Source: Methylobacter sp. (lineage in GTDB: Bacteria > Pseudomonadota > Gammaproteobacteria > Methylococcales > Methylomonadaceae). From it: a stretch of DNA of 64,000 nt. The translations under genes and the position numbers were made by a program. Positions 16,371-24,857 of the stretch are shown here, piece by piece (the first letter of the stretch is position 1; the number at the start of each line of letters is the position of its first letter). The stretch covers positions 1 through 64,000 of the forward strand of contig JAURZV010000072.1 of assembly GCA_030653175.1 (NCBI GenBank), given 5' to 3'. The notes below the pieces were generated by a model, which was not told the origin of the DNA, made no database searches, and worked only from the letters and a program-made list of their open reading frames with translations.

Positions 16371-16421
16371 GGGAAATTTGACGATGTAAAGAGATGCTCG
16401 GTTCAAGCCAGACACAACCGG
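16302..16421. repeat. 120-bp shared block, copy 2
   Basis: Partner of 15181-15300. Here it spans the true end of wzt (translated as GCVWLEPSISLHRQIS) and the start of the methyltransferase. The same Wzt-like peptide can be read in copy 1, where no wzt gene exists, which suggests this copy is closer to the ancestral junction. Confidence 0.72.
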
Positions 16422-17598
16422 CAAAAATAGGTTTAGTTATGTTTATCACGGTAAACAGTAACGCCAGGTCGCGCCATTCATAATTATTGCCCAGATGGGT
16501 GTCGCTGCTGGTAAGCGCCACAGCCACCGAGTAACTGCCGGCGCCCAGGTTAGCCGGAAAAGTAAAGCTATATTCGACCAAATCACCTGCTTGCATGTCG
16601 TACAGCGGCATCCCCAGATGATGCGTATTTGTACCGTAAATGTGCTGCCCCAGCTTGTCTTTGATCATATAGCCCAGCACCAGCCTGGGCACTAAAACGT
16701 TGGTCTGTACTTTGACACGCAATGTGACTACAGCACCTACGTCGACCGCCTCTACCCTTTCGCCGCGCTCATCAAGCAAGGCAATATCCACAACGGAAGC
16801 TTCGCCGGTGCCCGAGGTTGTTTGTATTCTGCCGTCCTCCGCTGTTGCCTGGGTCACCGTTGAGTTTTCACGCTCGGCAATCAGTGCATTATAGAAATCC
16901 ATCACTTCTTCCGGGGCGCCCTCCTTGACAAGACGACCGCCTTCCAAAAGTATCGCCCTGTCGCAAATGGATTGGATAGCGGCACGGTCATGACTGACGA
17001 TCAGCAAGGTAGTGCCTTGTTTTCTAAATTGTCTGATACGTTCGAAACTCTTGTGCTGAAAGTAGGCGTCGCCGACCGATAACGCTTCATCGACTATCAG
17101 CACATCCGGCCGCCTGGCCGTGGCTACACTGAACGCTACGCGCATTTGCATACCGCTGGAATACACGCGCACCGGCTGGTCGATGTAATCGCCAATCTCG
17201 GCAAAGGCTTCAATCTCTGGCATTAAATTGGTGATTTCTTCAACGCTCATGCCTAGGAGTTGCCCGGCCATGTAGACGTTTTGCCGTCCGGTAAAATCGG
17301 GGTGAAAGCCCATGCCCAGTTCCAGCAGCGCGGCGACACGCCCGGTGATATTGACGCTGCCGGTGGTGGGCTGGGTGGTGCCGGTGATCATTTTGAGCAG
17401 GGTACTTTTACCGGCGCCATTGATGCCAATGATGCCAAGCGCCTCGCCCGGTTTAACGCTGAAGCTGATGTCTTTCAATACCCATTTGAGCTGATGCCGG
17501 GGTTTATTGGTAGGCGTCAGCCATTCGGCCAGCCGCGACCAGCGCGTGGGATATTGTTTGTAGGCTTTGCCCAGATTGGTGATGGTGATAGTGCCCAT
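16357..17598 (-). CDS. wzt: Polysaccharide ABC exporter, ATP-binding subunit (Wzt)
   Basis: A 413-residue Wzt-type protein. Residues ~1-250 are the ATPase: Walker A GINGAGKSTLLK, signature YSSGMQMRVAFSVA and Walker B DVLIVDEALSVGDA, where the VGD version is typical of O-antigen and teichoic acid exporters. The C-terminal ~150 residues form the Wzt carbohydrate-binding beta-sandwich (YMIKDKLGQHIYGTNT..), which recognises the capped non-reducing end of the glycan. This implies export of a completed, end-modified polymer, so the methyltransferases downstream may supply the cap. Its partner Wzm is at 18544-19341, separated from it by a HEPN/MNT toxin-antitoxin pair. Confidence 0.93.
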   Translation of the reverse strand: MGTITITNLGKAYKQYPTRWSRLAEWLTPTNKPRHQLKWVLKDISFSVKPGEALGIIGINGAGKSTLLKMITGTTQPTTGSVNITGRVAALLELGMGFHPDFTGRQNVYMAGQLLGMSVEEITNLMPEIEAFAEIGDYIDQPVRVYSSGMQMRVAFSVATARRPDVLIVDEALSVGDAYFQHKSFERIRQFRKQGTTLLIVSHDRAAIQSICDRAILLEGGRLVKEGAPEEVMDFYNALIAERENSTVTQATAEDGRIQTTSGTGEASVVDIALLDERGERVEAVDVGAVVTLRVKVQTNVLVPRLVLGYMIKDKLGQHIYGTNTHHLGMPLYDMQAGDLVEYSFTFPANLGAGSYSVAVALTSSDTHLGNNYEWRDLALLFTVINITKPIFAGCVWLEPSISLHRQISHVTQ

Positions 17599-17684
17599 AG
17601 TTACAGCGATTTCAATTTTGATTGGTTAGTGTGTTAAAAATTTATGTCATCATTAAGCGTAACCCAACACATTTCGCGGTAAAT

Positions 17685-17714
17685 GTCGGGTTACGCTACG
17701 CTAACCCAACCTAC
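17685..17714 (-). repeat. GTAG-headed palindrome (GGGTTAGCGTAGCG family)
   Basis: On the minus strand GTAGGTTGGGTTAGCGTAGC continues into CGTAACCCGAC, a hairpin headed by GTAG. A related hairpin is at 5424-5445. It lies in the 150-bp spacer between hepT and wzt. Confidence 0.75.
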
Positions 17715-17751
17715 GAACTGAAGTTAAAAACATTGTAAGTGTGTTTTAATC

Positions 17752-18174
17752 TCAGTTGGGCATAGCCGAAATGGGTTTATGCAGGAAAGCGGCAATAAAT
17801 TGCAGACGATCGTTGGTGATCAGTTCGTAAACTAATTGCATATCAATATTCATATAGTCATGCACAATCCTGTTGCGCAATCCAATTGCCGAATTCCACT
17901 GCTGCAACTCTTGCGGGTTTATATCGCCCTGTTGTTCAAGGCCGGCAAAGGTATCATAGGCAGATACAGGTACCGGCCGGCCTGCCGCCTTGAGCAAATG
18001 TTTTGATTTACCGATGGCGTTGTCTATAAGGACTTGCAGTGCATGAAGTACCCCACTTTGTTCAAGCCGCGAAAGAGGCGCTCCCGACAGGATGCGTTGT
18101 TTCGCCTCGGCAAGCAAAGCCATTTGCTCGTTGGCAATACGTGCGCTTTCTGCCTGATACAGATCAAGCCGCAT
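17752..18174 (-). CDS. hepT: HEPN-domain toxin (HepT)
   Basis: A 140-residue all-helical HEPN/DUF86 protein starting MRLDLYQAESARIANEQM. The ribonuclease motif R-x4-H-x-Y is intact as R100-NRIV-H105-D-Y107 in GLRNRIVHDYMN. HepT toxins cleave RNA and are inactivated by their MNT partner, which in studied cases AMPylates the tyrosine of this motif. The start overlaps the mntA end by 11 bp, so toxin follows antitoxin. A longer frame reading upstream to 18279 lies inside mntA and is not credible. The location inside an O-antigen export operon is unusual. Confidence 0.92.
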   Translation of the reverse strand: MRLDLYQAESARIANEQMALLAEAKQRILSGAPLSRLEQSGVLHALQVLIDNAIGKSKHLLKAAGRPVPVSAYDTFAGLEQQGDINPQELQQWNSAIGLRNRIVHDYMNIDMQLVYELITNDRLQFIAAFLHKPISAMPN

Positions 18175-18547
18175 GGTTTTTCCTCCAGTAATAATCTTCC
18201 AGTTCTGCCCATGTTTGGATGAGGTAGTGGCTCCACGCCAGGGTATCCTCTCCCTTGAGAACAACTCCCTCTTCGGCAATCACGGCGTGCATTGCAAGCC
18301 GTGCCGATACCATGTCGATCAGGTCAATTTGATCTTTGTGCATCTCGATTACATCGGCAATTTGTTGTTTCAGGATTTCTGAGTTCTCCAGACGAGTCCA
18401 GCCATTGATGTGTTTTTTCCATCTAACAGCAATGTCCCAGTCGCTCTGATCAGTTGCGGTTCCATGTGCCCGGCTACCAACCAAGACCGCCAACTCAAGG
18501 TCGGGAATGGTTTGCAGCAACCGGGTTAAGTTATCGAGCCGGGTCAT
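18164..18547 (-). CDS. mntA: MNT-type nucleotidyltransferase antitoxin (MntA)
   Basis: A 127-residue minimal nucleotidyltransferase. The catalytic GSX10DXD motif is complete: G24-S25 ... D36-W-D38 in VGSRAHGTATDQSDWDIAV, with a third acidic residue in KDQIDLIDM. MntA modifies HepT with AMP and so blocks its RNase. Its ATG overlaps the stop of wzm by four bases (ATGA), so the toxin-antitoxin pair is translationally coupled to the transporter gene in front of it. Confidence 0.92.
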   Translation of the reverse strand: MTRLDNLTRLLQTIPDLELAVLVGSRAHGTATDQSDWDIAVRWKKHINGWTRLENSEILKQQIADVIEMHKDQIDLIDMVSARLAMHAVIAEEGVVLKGEDTLAWSHYLIQTWAELEDYYWRKNHAA

Positions 18548-19341
18548 AGTTCATCTACCATTTCGCCGGCATGCCTGCTGAAAAGGCGCATGCCGAAAGC
18601 GCACAGGGCAATAGCAAGCAGGGTTACCGGCCACAGGCTTTGCCAGACCGGCCACTGCCCGGTGACGAGAATATCCTGGCAGGCGCCGATAAGCGCAGCC
18701 ATGGGATTATAGCTCATCAGGGAGCGCACGGCTTCAGGCAGTATGCTGACCGGATAAACGATCGGGGTGAGCCAGAACCAAAACTGGATGACGATGCCGA
18801 AAAACTGCCCGACATCACGGAAGAATACGTTGAGCACCCCAAGACTGATGCCCAGGCCGATGGCAAAGGCGACAAGAATGGCAAAAACAGGCAACAAGGC
18901 CAAATAAACCAGGCCGGGGAAGTTCCCGGAAATCAACAAGAAAATGCTGAACAGGCCAAATACGATGGAAAAATTCAATAGGGCATTGGCGACCACAATG
19001 ACCGGCAAACAAAGCCTTGGAAAACTCAGTTTCTTGAGCAGGTTGGCATGCTCAAGAAAGGTGTTTTGTGCGCGCGTCACAATTTCTGCGAATAATCCCC
19101 AGGTCAACACGCCGGCGCAAAGGTAGATGCTGTAAGCAAACGTACTATCGATGCCGGGCAGCTTGGCACGCATGATTTGGGAAAAGATCACGGTATAGAC
19201 GATAATCATGGCCAGTGGATTCAGTACTGTCCACGCCGCTCCCAGCAGTGAGTTCTGGTATTTGCTTTGAAATTCGCGCTTGACGCTGCCGAGAATAAAA
19301 CCCTTATATTGGTATAGGTGCCTGAGTCTGCCGATGATCAT
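18544..19341 (-). CDS. wzm: Polysaccharide ABC exporter, permease subunit (Wzm)
   Basis: A 265-residue ABC-2 type permease. An amphipathic N-terminus (YKGFILGSVKREFQSKYQNSLLG, shown in part as FILGSVKREFQSKYQNS) is characteristic of Wzm/KpsM/TagG, followed by six predicted membrane helices. The conserved VFFRDVGQFFGIVIQFWFWLTPIVYP segment is present in part as FFRDVGQFFGIV and FWLTPIVYP. Together with Wzt it exports undecaprenyl-linked polysaccharide across the inner membrane. It ends in an ATGA overlap with mntA. No gene closely precedes it, so it probably heads the operon running down to 9504. Confidence 0.93.
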   Translation of the reverse strand: MIIGRLRHLYQYKGFILGSVKREFQSKYQNSLLGAAWTVLNPLAMIIVYTVIFSQIMRAKLPGIDSTFAYSIYLCAGVLTWGLFAEIVTRAQNTFLEHANLLKKLSFPRLCLPVIVVANALLNFSIVFGLFSIFLLISGNFPGLVYLALLPVFAILVAFAIGLGISLGVLNVFFRDVGQFFGIVIQFWFWLTPIVYPVSILPEAVRSLMSYNPMAALIGACQDILVTGQWPVWQSLWPVTLLAIALCAFGMRLFSRHAGEMVDEL

Positions 19342-19409
19342 ATAGTTATAAGTTTCATAGAAGTAGCTACTCCGCCATCAATATAATAGAACGCGGATGA
19401 CGCTGATAA

Positions 19410-19810
19410 TTATGATTGAATAAGATTTTTCTTGTTTGAAAAAACTTTGCGTTTAAACTCCGGCTTCTTTCCGAAATTCAACAATAAACCCACTTCAATT
19501 CCTGTTGCTTTCAGATAATTAATTGAAATTCGTGTCCTTTACATAAGGATTCTGCTGCTTTTAATTCAACAATTACACATCCATCAACGATTAAATCTGC
19601 AAAATACTCTCCCACTTCTTTGCCTTGGTAATAAACTTTTATCAGTTTTTGTTTTTCAACGAATAAACCCATCGCGACAAGTTCAATGAACAAAGCATTC
19701 TCATAAACCTCCTCTAAAAATCCATATCCCAATGCATTGCATCCTTTGTAGAATGCCTCAATAATTTGTTCGGTAATTTCTGAATATTTATAATTACCTG
19801 CGTTCGTCAT
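19410..19810 (-). pseudogene. GxxExxY protein, frameshifted near its C-terminus
   Basis: The intact frame (19511-19810) encodes 99 residues of the GxxExxY family, a group of small PD-(D/E)XK-like proteins. The naming motif is G-F-L-E-E-V-Y, and the acidic strand and ExK are in YFADLIVDGCVIVELKA. The frame stops at QLII. Shifting frame restores the expected tail, YLKATGIEVGLLLNFGKKPE and onward to a stop at 19410. The DNA at the break reads CAATTAATTATCTG, where one more AATT unit would restore the frame, so a 4-bp slip in an AATT tract is the likely cause. The end of the gene runs into a GAACGCGGATGACGC repeat. It could be a dead gene or one switched by slippage. Confidence 0.8.
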
Positions 19811-19834
19811 ATTAATCTACGTCGCCTCGGCAAC

Positions 19835-19935
19835 TGCTCCATACAAGTCGTAGAGGCACCTGCTTTTGGCATCTGCGTTCTCGGCAATTGCTCCTGCATT
19901 GCTCTACCTCCTGCATCCATGCAGTCGTATTTTTC
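19835..19935. repeat. TCGGCAATTGCTCCTGCATTG repeat, reference copy between genes
   Basis: A mosaic of short units: CGGCAACTGCTCC, CAAGTCGTAGAGG, TCTCGGCAATTGCTCCTGC and CTCCTGCATCCATGCAGTCG. The same units, in the same order, are found inside the EVE-domain gene at 30597-30752 and, inverted, at about 46540-46655. Confidence 0.8.
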
Positions 19936-19965
19936 TAACTGCTGAGTAGTATAAGGCGCGCACTT

Positions 19966-21279
19966 TTAAGACTTTTCCAGCCAACCGTTGATTTCCTGTA
20001 AATTTTCCTCTGCTATCGAGCCGATGGCATGCATAAAACGGATGCGATTTTTTATGTAGTTGTATTTGGCTTGTGCGAAATCTTTTTTGGCTGAAAATTC
20101 ATCCTGTTGCGCTTTGATCACATCACTGATGGTCACTACGCCATAATGATAGCCACGCTCCATGGCCTCCCGTGATTTGCCGGCAGAGTCCAGCGCTTTT
20201 TGCGAGGCTTTGATATACCGCGCATTGGCATTGGCACTGAGAAAGGCATCGCTGGTTTCTTTAATAATGGCGCGGATTGCGGCTTCGTTGTCGTTTTTGC
20301 TGAGCCGCAAGCGGGACTGGGCCTCAAACAGTTGGTGGGTGGTGGTGCCACCTGAAAACAAGGGTACGGTGACATTAATAGCCGCAATCTGGACTTGTAC
20401 TGGCGGGGATTGGCTGCTCTGGAAGCCGGTGTCGGTGTCAAAATAATTAAGCTGCAGATCAGCGACTGGCAAATATTTGGATTTTTGAGCCGTCACGTTA
20501 TTTTCTGCGGCTTGTATGGCAATTTCTTTTGCTGAAATAGCCGGATTCTGACTTTGTGCCATTTCAATCCACTGTTGAAGATCGCCTTGGATTTCCTGAT
20601 AGTCGACAGTATCTCGAAGTTTATTGAGCGCAGCCGGGGTTACACCCGTTAATTCTCTAAGACTGTCTTGAGCAGTCACGCGCCTGCTTTCCGCTAAAAT
20701 CACATTGGCAATGATTTGATCAAGCCGCGCTTCTACCGCATAGAGGTCGGTGACTTTTAATAATTGCTTGGCGTATTGTTTTTGTATTTGTTCAAGCTGT
20801 TTTTGGGCGGCCTGTTTTTCTGTTTTGGCAAAGTTAAGCTGGTCTTCTGCTTCCAGCACGCTGAAATAGCGATCCACCACGCTGAACATCAGTTGATTGT
20901 GCGCTTCGATAGCTTCAGCGGCATATTGATCTTCTACTTTCGACGTACGTCGCCATTCCCAAAACTTGGCAAAATCAACCAGAGTTTGATTGAGGGAGAC
21001 GATGTAGCGGGTACCTGGATAATTACTGACTGTATCTCGATTTTGTTGAGTAACGGTTTGTCTGTTAGTCGACCAGTTACCGGTGGCGCTAACTTGCGGC
21101 AACATTTGACCCAGTGCCTGGCCTTTTTGTGCAGAACCGATTTCGACTTTGACTTCGGCGTTTTTTAGCTGCGGATCGGCTTGCAGTGCTTGCTGGTAAA
21201 CGGTGATTAGATCTTCGGCTACCGCCGTTTGGGTATACGCAAGAATGATGACTATCAGCCAATATCTAAATATATTCAT
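19966..21279 (-). CDS. TolC-family outer membrane channel of a type I secretion system
   Basis: A 437-residue precursor with a signal peptide ending at about residue 21 (..TQTAVA-EDLITVYQQAL). The sequence then follows the TolC pattern: two related halves, the opening LITVYQQALQADPQLKNAE, and SDVIKAQQDEFSAKKDFAQAKYNYI near the end, given here as SDVIKAQQDEF..AKYNYI. It would form the trimeric outer membrane duct for the ABC exporter and HlyD adaptor encoded just upstream (5-bp gap). The dedicated gene set and gene order are like prtDEF, hasDEF and rsaDEF systems. The likely substrate is the surface protein at 1945-4494. Confidence 0.9.
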   Translation of the reverse strand: MNIFRYWLIVIILAYTQTAVAEDLITVYQQALQADPQLKNAEVKVEIGSAQKGQALGQMLPQVSATGNWSTNRQTVTQQNRDTVSNYPGTRYIVSLNQTLVDFAKFWEWRRTSKVEDQYAAEAIEAHNQLMFSVVDRYFSVLEAEDQLNFAKTEKQAAQKQLEQIQKQYAKQLLKVTDLYAVEARLDQIIANVILAESRRVTAQDSLRELTGVTPAALNKLRDTVDYQEIQGDLQQWIEMAQSQNPAISAKEIAIQAAENNVTAQKSKYLPVADLQLNYFDTDTGFQSSQSPPVQVQIAAINVTVPLFSGGTTTHQLFEAQSRLRLSKNDNEAAIRAIIKETSDAFLSANANARYIKASQKALDSAGKSREAMERGYHYGVVTISDVIKAQQDEFSAKKDFAQAKYNYIKNRIRFMHAIGSIAEENLQEINGWLEKS

Positions 21280-21284
21280 GACGG

Positions 21285-22613
21285 CTAGTCTTCTATGAAT
21301 GAGCGTGCAAAGAAATTAGTGGCGGGTTGCGCCAGGTATTCAAACAACGTTCTTTCTCCAGTATTAATCAAAACCTCTGCCGGCATGCCTGGCAATAATT
21401 GCAAATCACCCAGTTCTTTACGACTTTCCGGGTTGAGCTCGACCCTAGCTTGATAATAGGAATTGCCTTTCTCATCGGTAAGACGGTCGGCGGATAAATG
21501 AATAACCTTGCCTGTCATTTTGGGGGTTTTCGACTGTTTGAAGGCGCTAAAACGGACTTCTGCCTGTAATCCAACGGTAACCCGATCAATATCCATGGGT
21601 GACACTTGGGCTTCTATGATTAACTCGGCATCCTGAGGAACGATGTCAAGAATAGGACGCCCCGGGGAGATAACGCTGTTTTCATTATGCACAGCCAACC
21701 CAAGCACCATGCCACTCGCCGGCGCCTTGATCACAATGCGGTTAAGCCTGTCTTGATTGGCTGCCAAGCGTTCCGCAGCATCGTTAAGCTGGGCTTGGGC
21801 TTCGCTGAGCTTGCCGGTTACTTCTTCCTGAAACTGTTTTTGCACTTGTAACATTTGCAAACGGGTTTCGCTGATCAGCATTTGATTGGTCGCAATTTCG
21901 GCGTTGAGTTGGGCAATTTCACCGCTTTGCAGGGCATGATTGCGCTCTATCTCGCGCAGACGTTGCTTGTCGGTAAAGCCTTCGGCTAGCAGTTCTTTCA
22001 GATCGTGAATTTCTTCGGCGTAGGAGGCTATCAGTTGTTTTTTGCTATCTACCTGGCCTTGTAAACCTTTTATCTTGCTGGAAATTTGACTGATACGCTG
22101 ATTCAGTACCGCGATTTGACCATCATGAGAACTTATTCTGGACTTGAAAATATTATTTTCAGCCGATTTGGCTTCTGTGGTTCTAGGGTCTGATGCATCA
22201 TCAAGCAGCGCAGGATAGTCAATTCTTTTAAGCTGATCTCTTTCGGTGCGCAATCTGGCTACCTGGGCAGCAAGGGTGATATTTTGAGCGCGCGCTATTT
22301 CCAACTGAGCTTTGATTTGCGTATCTTCCAGCATCAGCAACGGCTGACCTTCTTTTACTAAGTCACCGTCTTTGACCAGTATTGTGGCAACAATGCCGCC
22401 GTCGAGATGCTGCACAGTTTTCTTGTAGGATTTTACCACCACAACACCGGGAGCCAGAGCCGAACTATCCATAGGCGCAAAAAATGCCCAAACGCCAAAA
22501 ACACCAAAGCTTGCAAAGACTATTGCTGCACCGATGTTACGAATGCCTCGATCATTTGTATGCAAGACTGTGGGGGTGGGAGTAGTGTTATTCAATGCGT
22601 GTTTTTCTGTCAT
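21285..22613 (-). CDS. HlyD-family membrane fusion protein of the type I secretion system
   Basis: A 442-residue adaptor. A cytoplasmic N-terminus is followed by one membrane helix (about residues 25-50, GAAIVFASFGVFGVWAFFAP). A lipoyl/barrel-sandwich half is at GIVATILVKDGDLVKEGQPL. A long alpha-helical coiled coil follows (about 100-290), then the second half at VIKAPASGMVLGLAVH. The C-terminal PGMPAEVLINTGERTLFEYL is characteristic of the HlyD/PrtE subgroup. It bridges the ABC exporter and the outer membrane channel. It lies between those two genes with gaps of 12 and 5 bp. Confidence 0.92.
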   Translation of the reverse strand: MTEKHALNNTTPTPTVLHTNDRGIRNIGAAIVFASFGVFGVWAFFAPMDSSALAPGVVVVKSYKKTVQHLDGGIVATILVKDGDLVKEGQPLLMLEDTQIKAQLEIARAQNITLAAQVARLRTERDQLKRIDYPALLDDASDPRTTEAKSAENNIFKSRISSHDGQIAVLNQRISQISSKIKGLQGQVDSKKQLIASYAEEIHDLKELLAEGFTDKQRLREIERNHALQSGEIAQLNAEIATNQMLISETRLQMLQVQKQFQEEVTGKLSEAQAQLNDAAERLAANQDRLNRIVIKAPASGMVLGLAVHNENSVISPGRPILDIVPQDAELIIEAQVSPMDIDRVTVGLQAEVRFSAFKQSKTPKMTGKVIHLSADRLTDEKGNSYYQARVELNPESRKELGDLQLLPGMPAEVLINTGERTLFEYLAQPATNFFARSFIED

Positions 22614-22625
22614 AGTACTTCAATG

Positions 22626-24338
22626 TTATGCGGGTTGCGCGACGGGCATGACCGCTTGTTGCTGTTGCTGCAAATGGGCGACAACTTGATCTCTTGGCCC
22701 GTAAACGGCTAGCAAGCCATCGTTAAGGATCAAGAGCTTATCAACTTTTGACAACACGTTATTGCGATGAGTAACGATCAGTACGGTCGATTGTTTTTGC
22801 TTGAGTTGTAACAACGCCTTTTCCAAAGCGGCTTCGCCTTGTTCGTCGAGATTGGAGTTTGGCTCGTCCAGCACCACCAGTACCGGGTTGCCATACAGCG
22901 CCCGCGCCAAGCCGATACGTTGCCGCTGGCCACCCGATAAATTGCCGCCGGTAGAGCCAATAAGGGTGTCGTAACCTTCGGGGAACCGTAAGATGAGTTC
23001 GTGCACATCAGCCATTTTTGCGGCTGCAACGACTTGTTCAGGATCTATCTCGCCAAAGCGGGCGATATTTTCGCTAATAGTACCCTCAAACAGCTCAATA
23101 TCTTGCGGCAAATAGCCGATAAAGCCGCCGAGATGTTCACGATCCCAATTGAACACTTCGGCGCCATCCAAACGTATGGCGCCATTAGCGGTAGGCCAGA
23201 TACCCAATATCGCCCTTGCCAGAGTGGATTTTCCGGCGCCGCTAGGCCCTATAACGCCAACAATATCGCCTTTTTCAATGACCAGATTGATGCCTTTGAT
23301 CACCGGTAATTTACTGCCCGGCGGAACGACCACGGCATTTTCCAACTGAATGCGACCTTCAGGGTCAGGAAGCAACATGTGTTCTTTATCGGCCGGAATT
23401 TGTCGTAGAATGTCGTTAAGGCGTTGGTACTGTCCACGGGCGCCGATAAATCCTTTCCAGGTACCTATAATAAGATCAATAGGAGCTAACGCCCGCCCCA
23501 TTAGAATGGAGCCGGCAATCATTAGTCCGGGCGATATTTCGCGCTCAATTACCAAATAGGCTCCCAAACCTAAAATCAACGATTGCGAAGAAAGACGGAT
23601 AACTTTGGACAGTGCCGATAACAAGCCCGCGCGCGAACTGGCAGTCGCTTGTAGATCCAAAACTTTGACTGCACCAACCATCCAGCGCTCTCTTATTCTG
23701 CCCAGCATGCCCATCGACTCAATAACTTCGGCGTTTCTGAGATTTCTGCCCAGGGCGCCACGCGTCGCCATAGCGACATTATTGGCTTCGGTGATTATTT
23801 TGGTGGTCGCCTTTTCAGTGAACGCGGCGACAATGCACAACAAGATGGCGGTAAATATTGAATACCAGCCAAACCATGGATGAAACATGAATAGTAGCGC
23901 CAAGTACACAGGCATCCACGGCGCATCAAAGAAGGCGAATAGGCCATTACCGGTTAGAAACTGACGCAAGCCGGTCAAATCATCCAGCGGCTGGGTTGTT
24001 GCACGCTGCCCGCCGGAATACAGCGATTGCTTAAAGGCTATTTGAAATAATCGCTGATTTAACAGCATTTCCAAGCGAGTGCTGACTTTGACTAGAATTT
24101 GTGAGCGCACCCATTCCAGTGCGGCCATAGTGATAAACAGCATTACCACTATCAGCGTCAACATCAATAAAGTTGATTTATTACCCGTGGCAACTACGCG
24201 GTCATAAACCTGTAACATGTAGATAGACGGCGTGATCATCAAAAAATTGATGAGTAGACTGAAACCGGCTGCGGACAGGAATGCGCCTTTACAAAGTTTA
24301 AGCGCTTCTTCTAAATCGGACTTAATATTTATTTTCAT
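22626..24338 (-). CDS. Type I secretion ABC exporter (PrtD/RsaD type)
   Basis: A 570-residue fused permease-ATPase. About six membrane helices in the first ~310 residues begin FLSAAGFSLLINFLMITPSIYMLQVYDRV (seen in part as SIYMLQVYDRV, the PrtD hallmark). The ATPase domain has Walker A GPSGAGKSTLARAILG (around residue 365), signature [17 protein letters not shown] and Walker B VLVVLDEPNSNLD. There is no N-terminal C39 peptidase or C39-like domain, which fits RTX proteins with uncleaved C-terminal signals. It is the first gene of the exporter-adaptor-channel operon. Confidence 0.93.
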   Translation of the reverse strand: MKINIKSDLEEALKLCKGAFLSAAGFSLLINFLMITPSIYMLQVYDRVVATGNKSTLLMLTLIVVMLFITMAALEWVRSQILVKVSTRLEMLLNQRLFQIAFKQSLYSGGQRATTQPLDDLTGLRQFLTGNGLFAFFDAPWMPVYLALLFMFHPWFGWYSIFTAILLCIVAAFTEKATTKIITEANNVAMATRGALGRNLRNAEVIESMGMLGRIRERWMVGAVKVLDLQATASSRAGLLSALSKVIRLSSQSLILGLGAYLVIEREISPGLMIAGSILMGRALAPIDLIIGTWKGFIGARGQYQRLNDILRQIPADKEHMLLPDPEGRIQLENAVVVPPGSKLPVIKGINLVIEKGDIVGVIGPSGAGKSTLARAILGIWPTANGAIRLDGAEVFNWDREHLGGFIGYLPQDIELFEGTISENIARFGEIDPEQVVAAAKMADVHELILRFPEGYDTLIGSTGGNLSGGQRQRIGLARALYGNPVLVVLDEPNSNLDEQGEAALEKALLQLKQKQSTVLIVTHRNNVLSKVDKLLILNDGLLAVYGPRDQVVAHLQQQQQAVMPVAQPA

Positions 24339-24503
24339 TCCTAGATAACAACAACATCAAACTTTGTATTTTCACATATTTGGCGAAAAATTAATAGAGG
24401 AGGCGTCCCTCACTACAAGGCAATCGAATTTGACTTTTAAATTTTGAACAAACAATCAATCAAATGTGTTTTTATTTTAATACGGCTACCCTGCTTAGAG
24501 CTT

Positions 24504-24739
24504 GTAGTGCGAGCGCATTGGGCTATTGAAAACAATCTTCACTGGGCTCTGGATATAGCCTTTGATTAAGATAGCAATCGAGCTCGCAAAGGACATAGTG
24601 CCGCAAACTTGGCTGTTATCCGGCATGTTGCTATGAATCTGATTAAGACCAAAAAACATCTAAGGCCGGCATCAAAATCAAGCGATTAAAGGCCGGATGG
24701 AGCAATGATTGTTTACTTCGAATCCCCGGGGTAATTTAA
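24504..24739 (+). pseudogene. Degraded C-terminus of an ISAs1-family transposase
   Basis: The plus strand encodes a decayed DDE transposase tail. VVRAHWAIENNLHWALDIAF is followed by an in-frame stop, then NRARKGHSAANLAVIRHVAM and NLIKTKKHLRPA. A frame change then restores IKIKRLKAGWSNDCLLRIPG. HW.IEN.LHW.LD..F and A..R..A.NL are the ISAs1 signatures. At least one stop and one frameshift make it non-functional. I see no intact IS ends. It fills the 520-bp gap between the secretion operon and manC. Confidence 0.82.
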
Positions 24740-24857
24740 GCGCGATTGCCCTGACCCTGCTTATTTTACACAAATGGTCATTATGTAATGTGAAAAAGAA
24801 TTTTACTCCGCCCCCAATTATCCTCAAACGTCGTAGGCCTTAAAGCAAGCAAGTATC

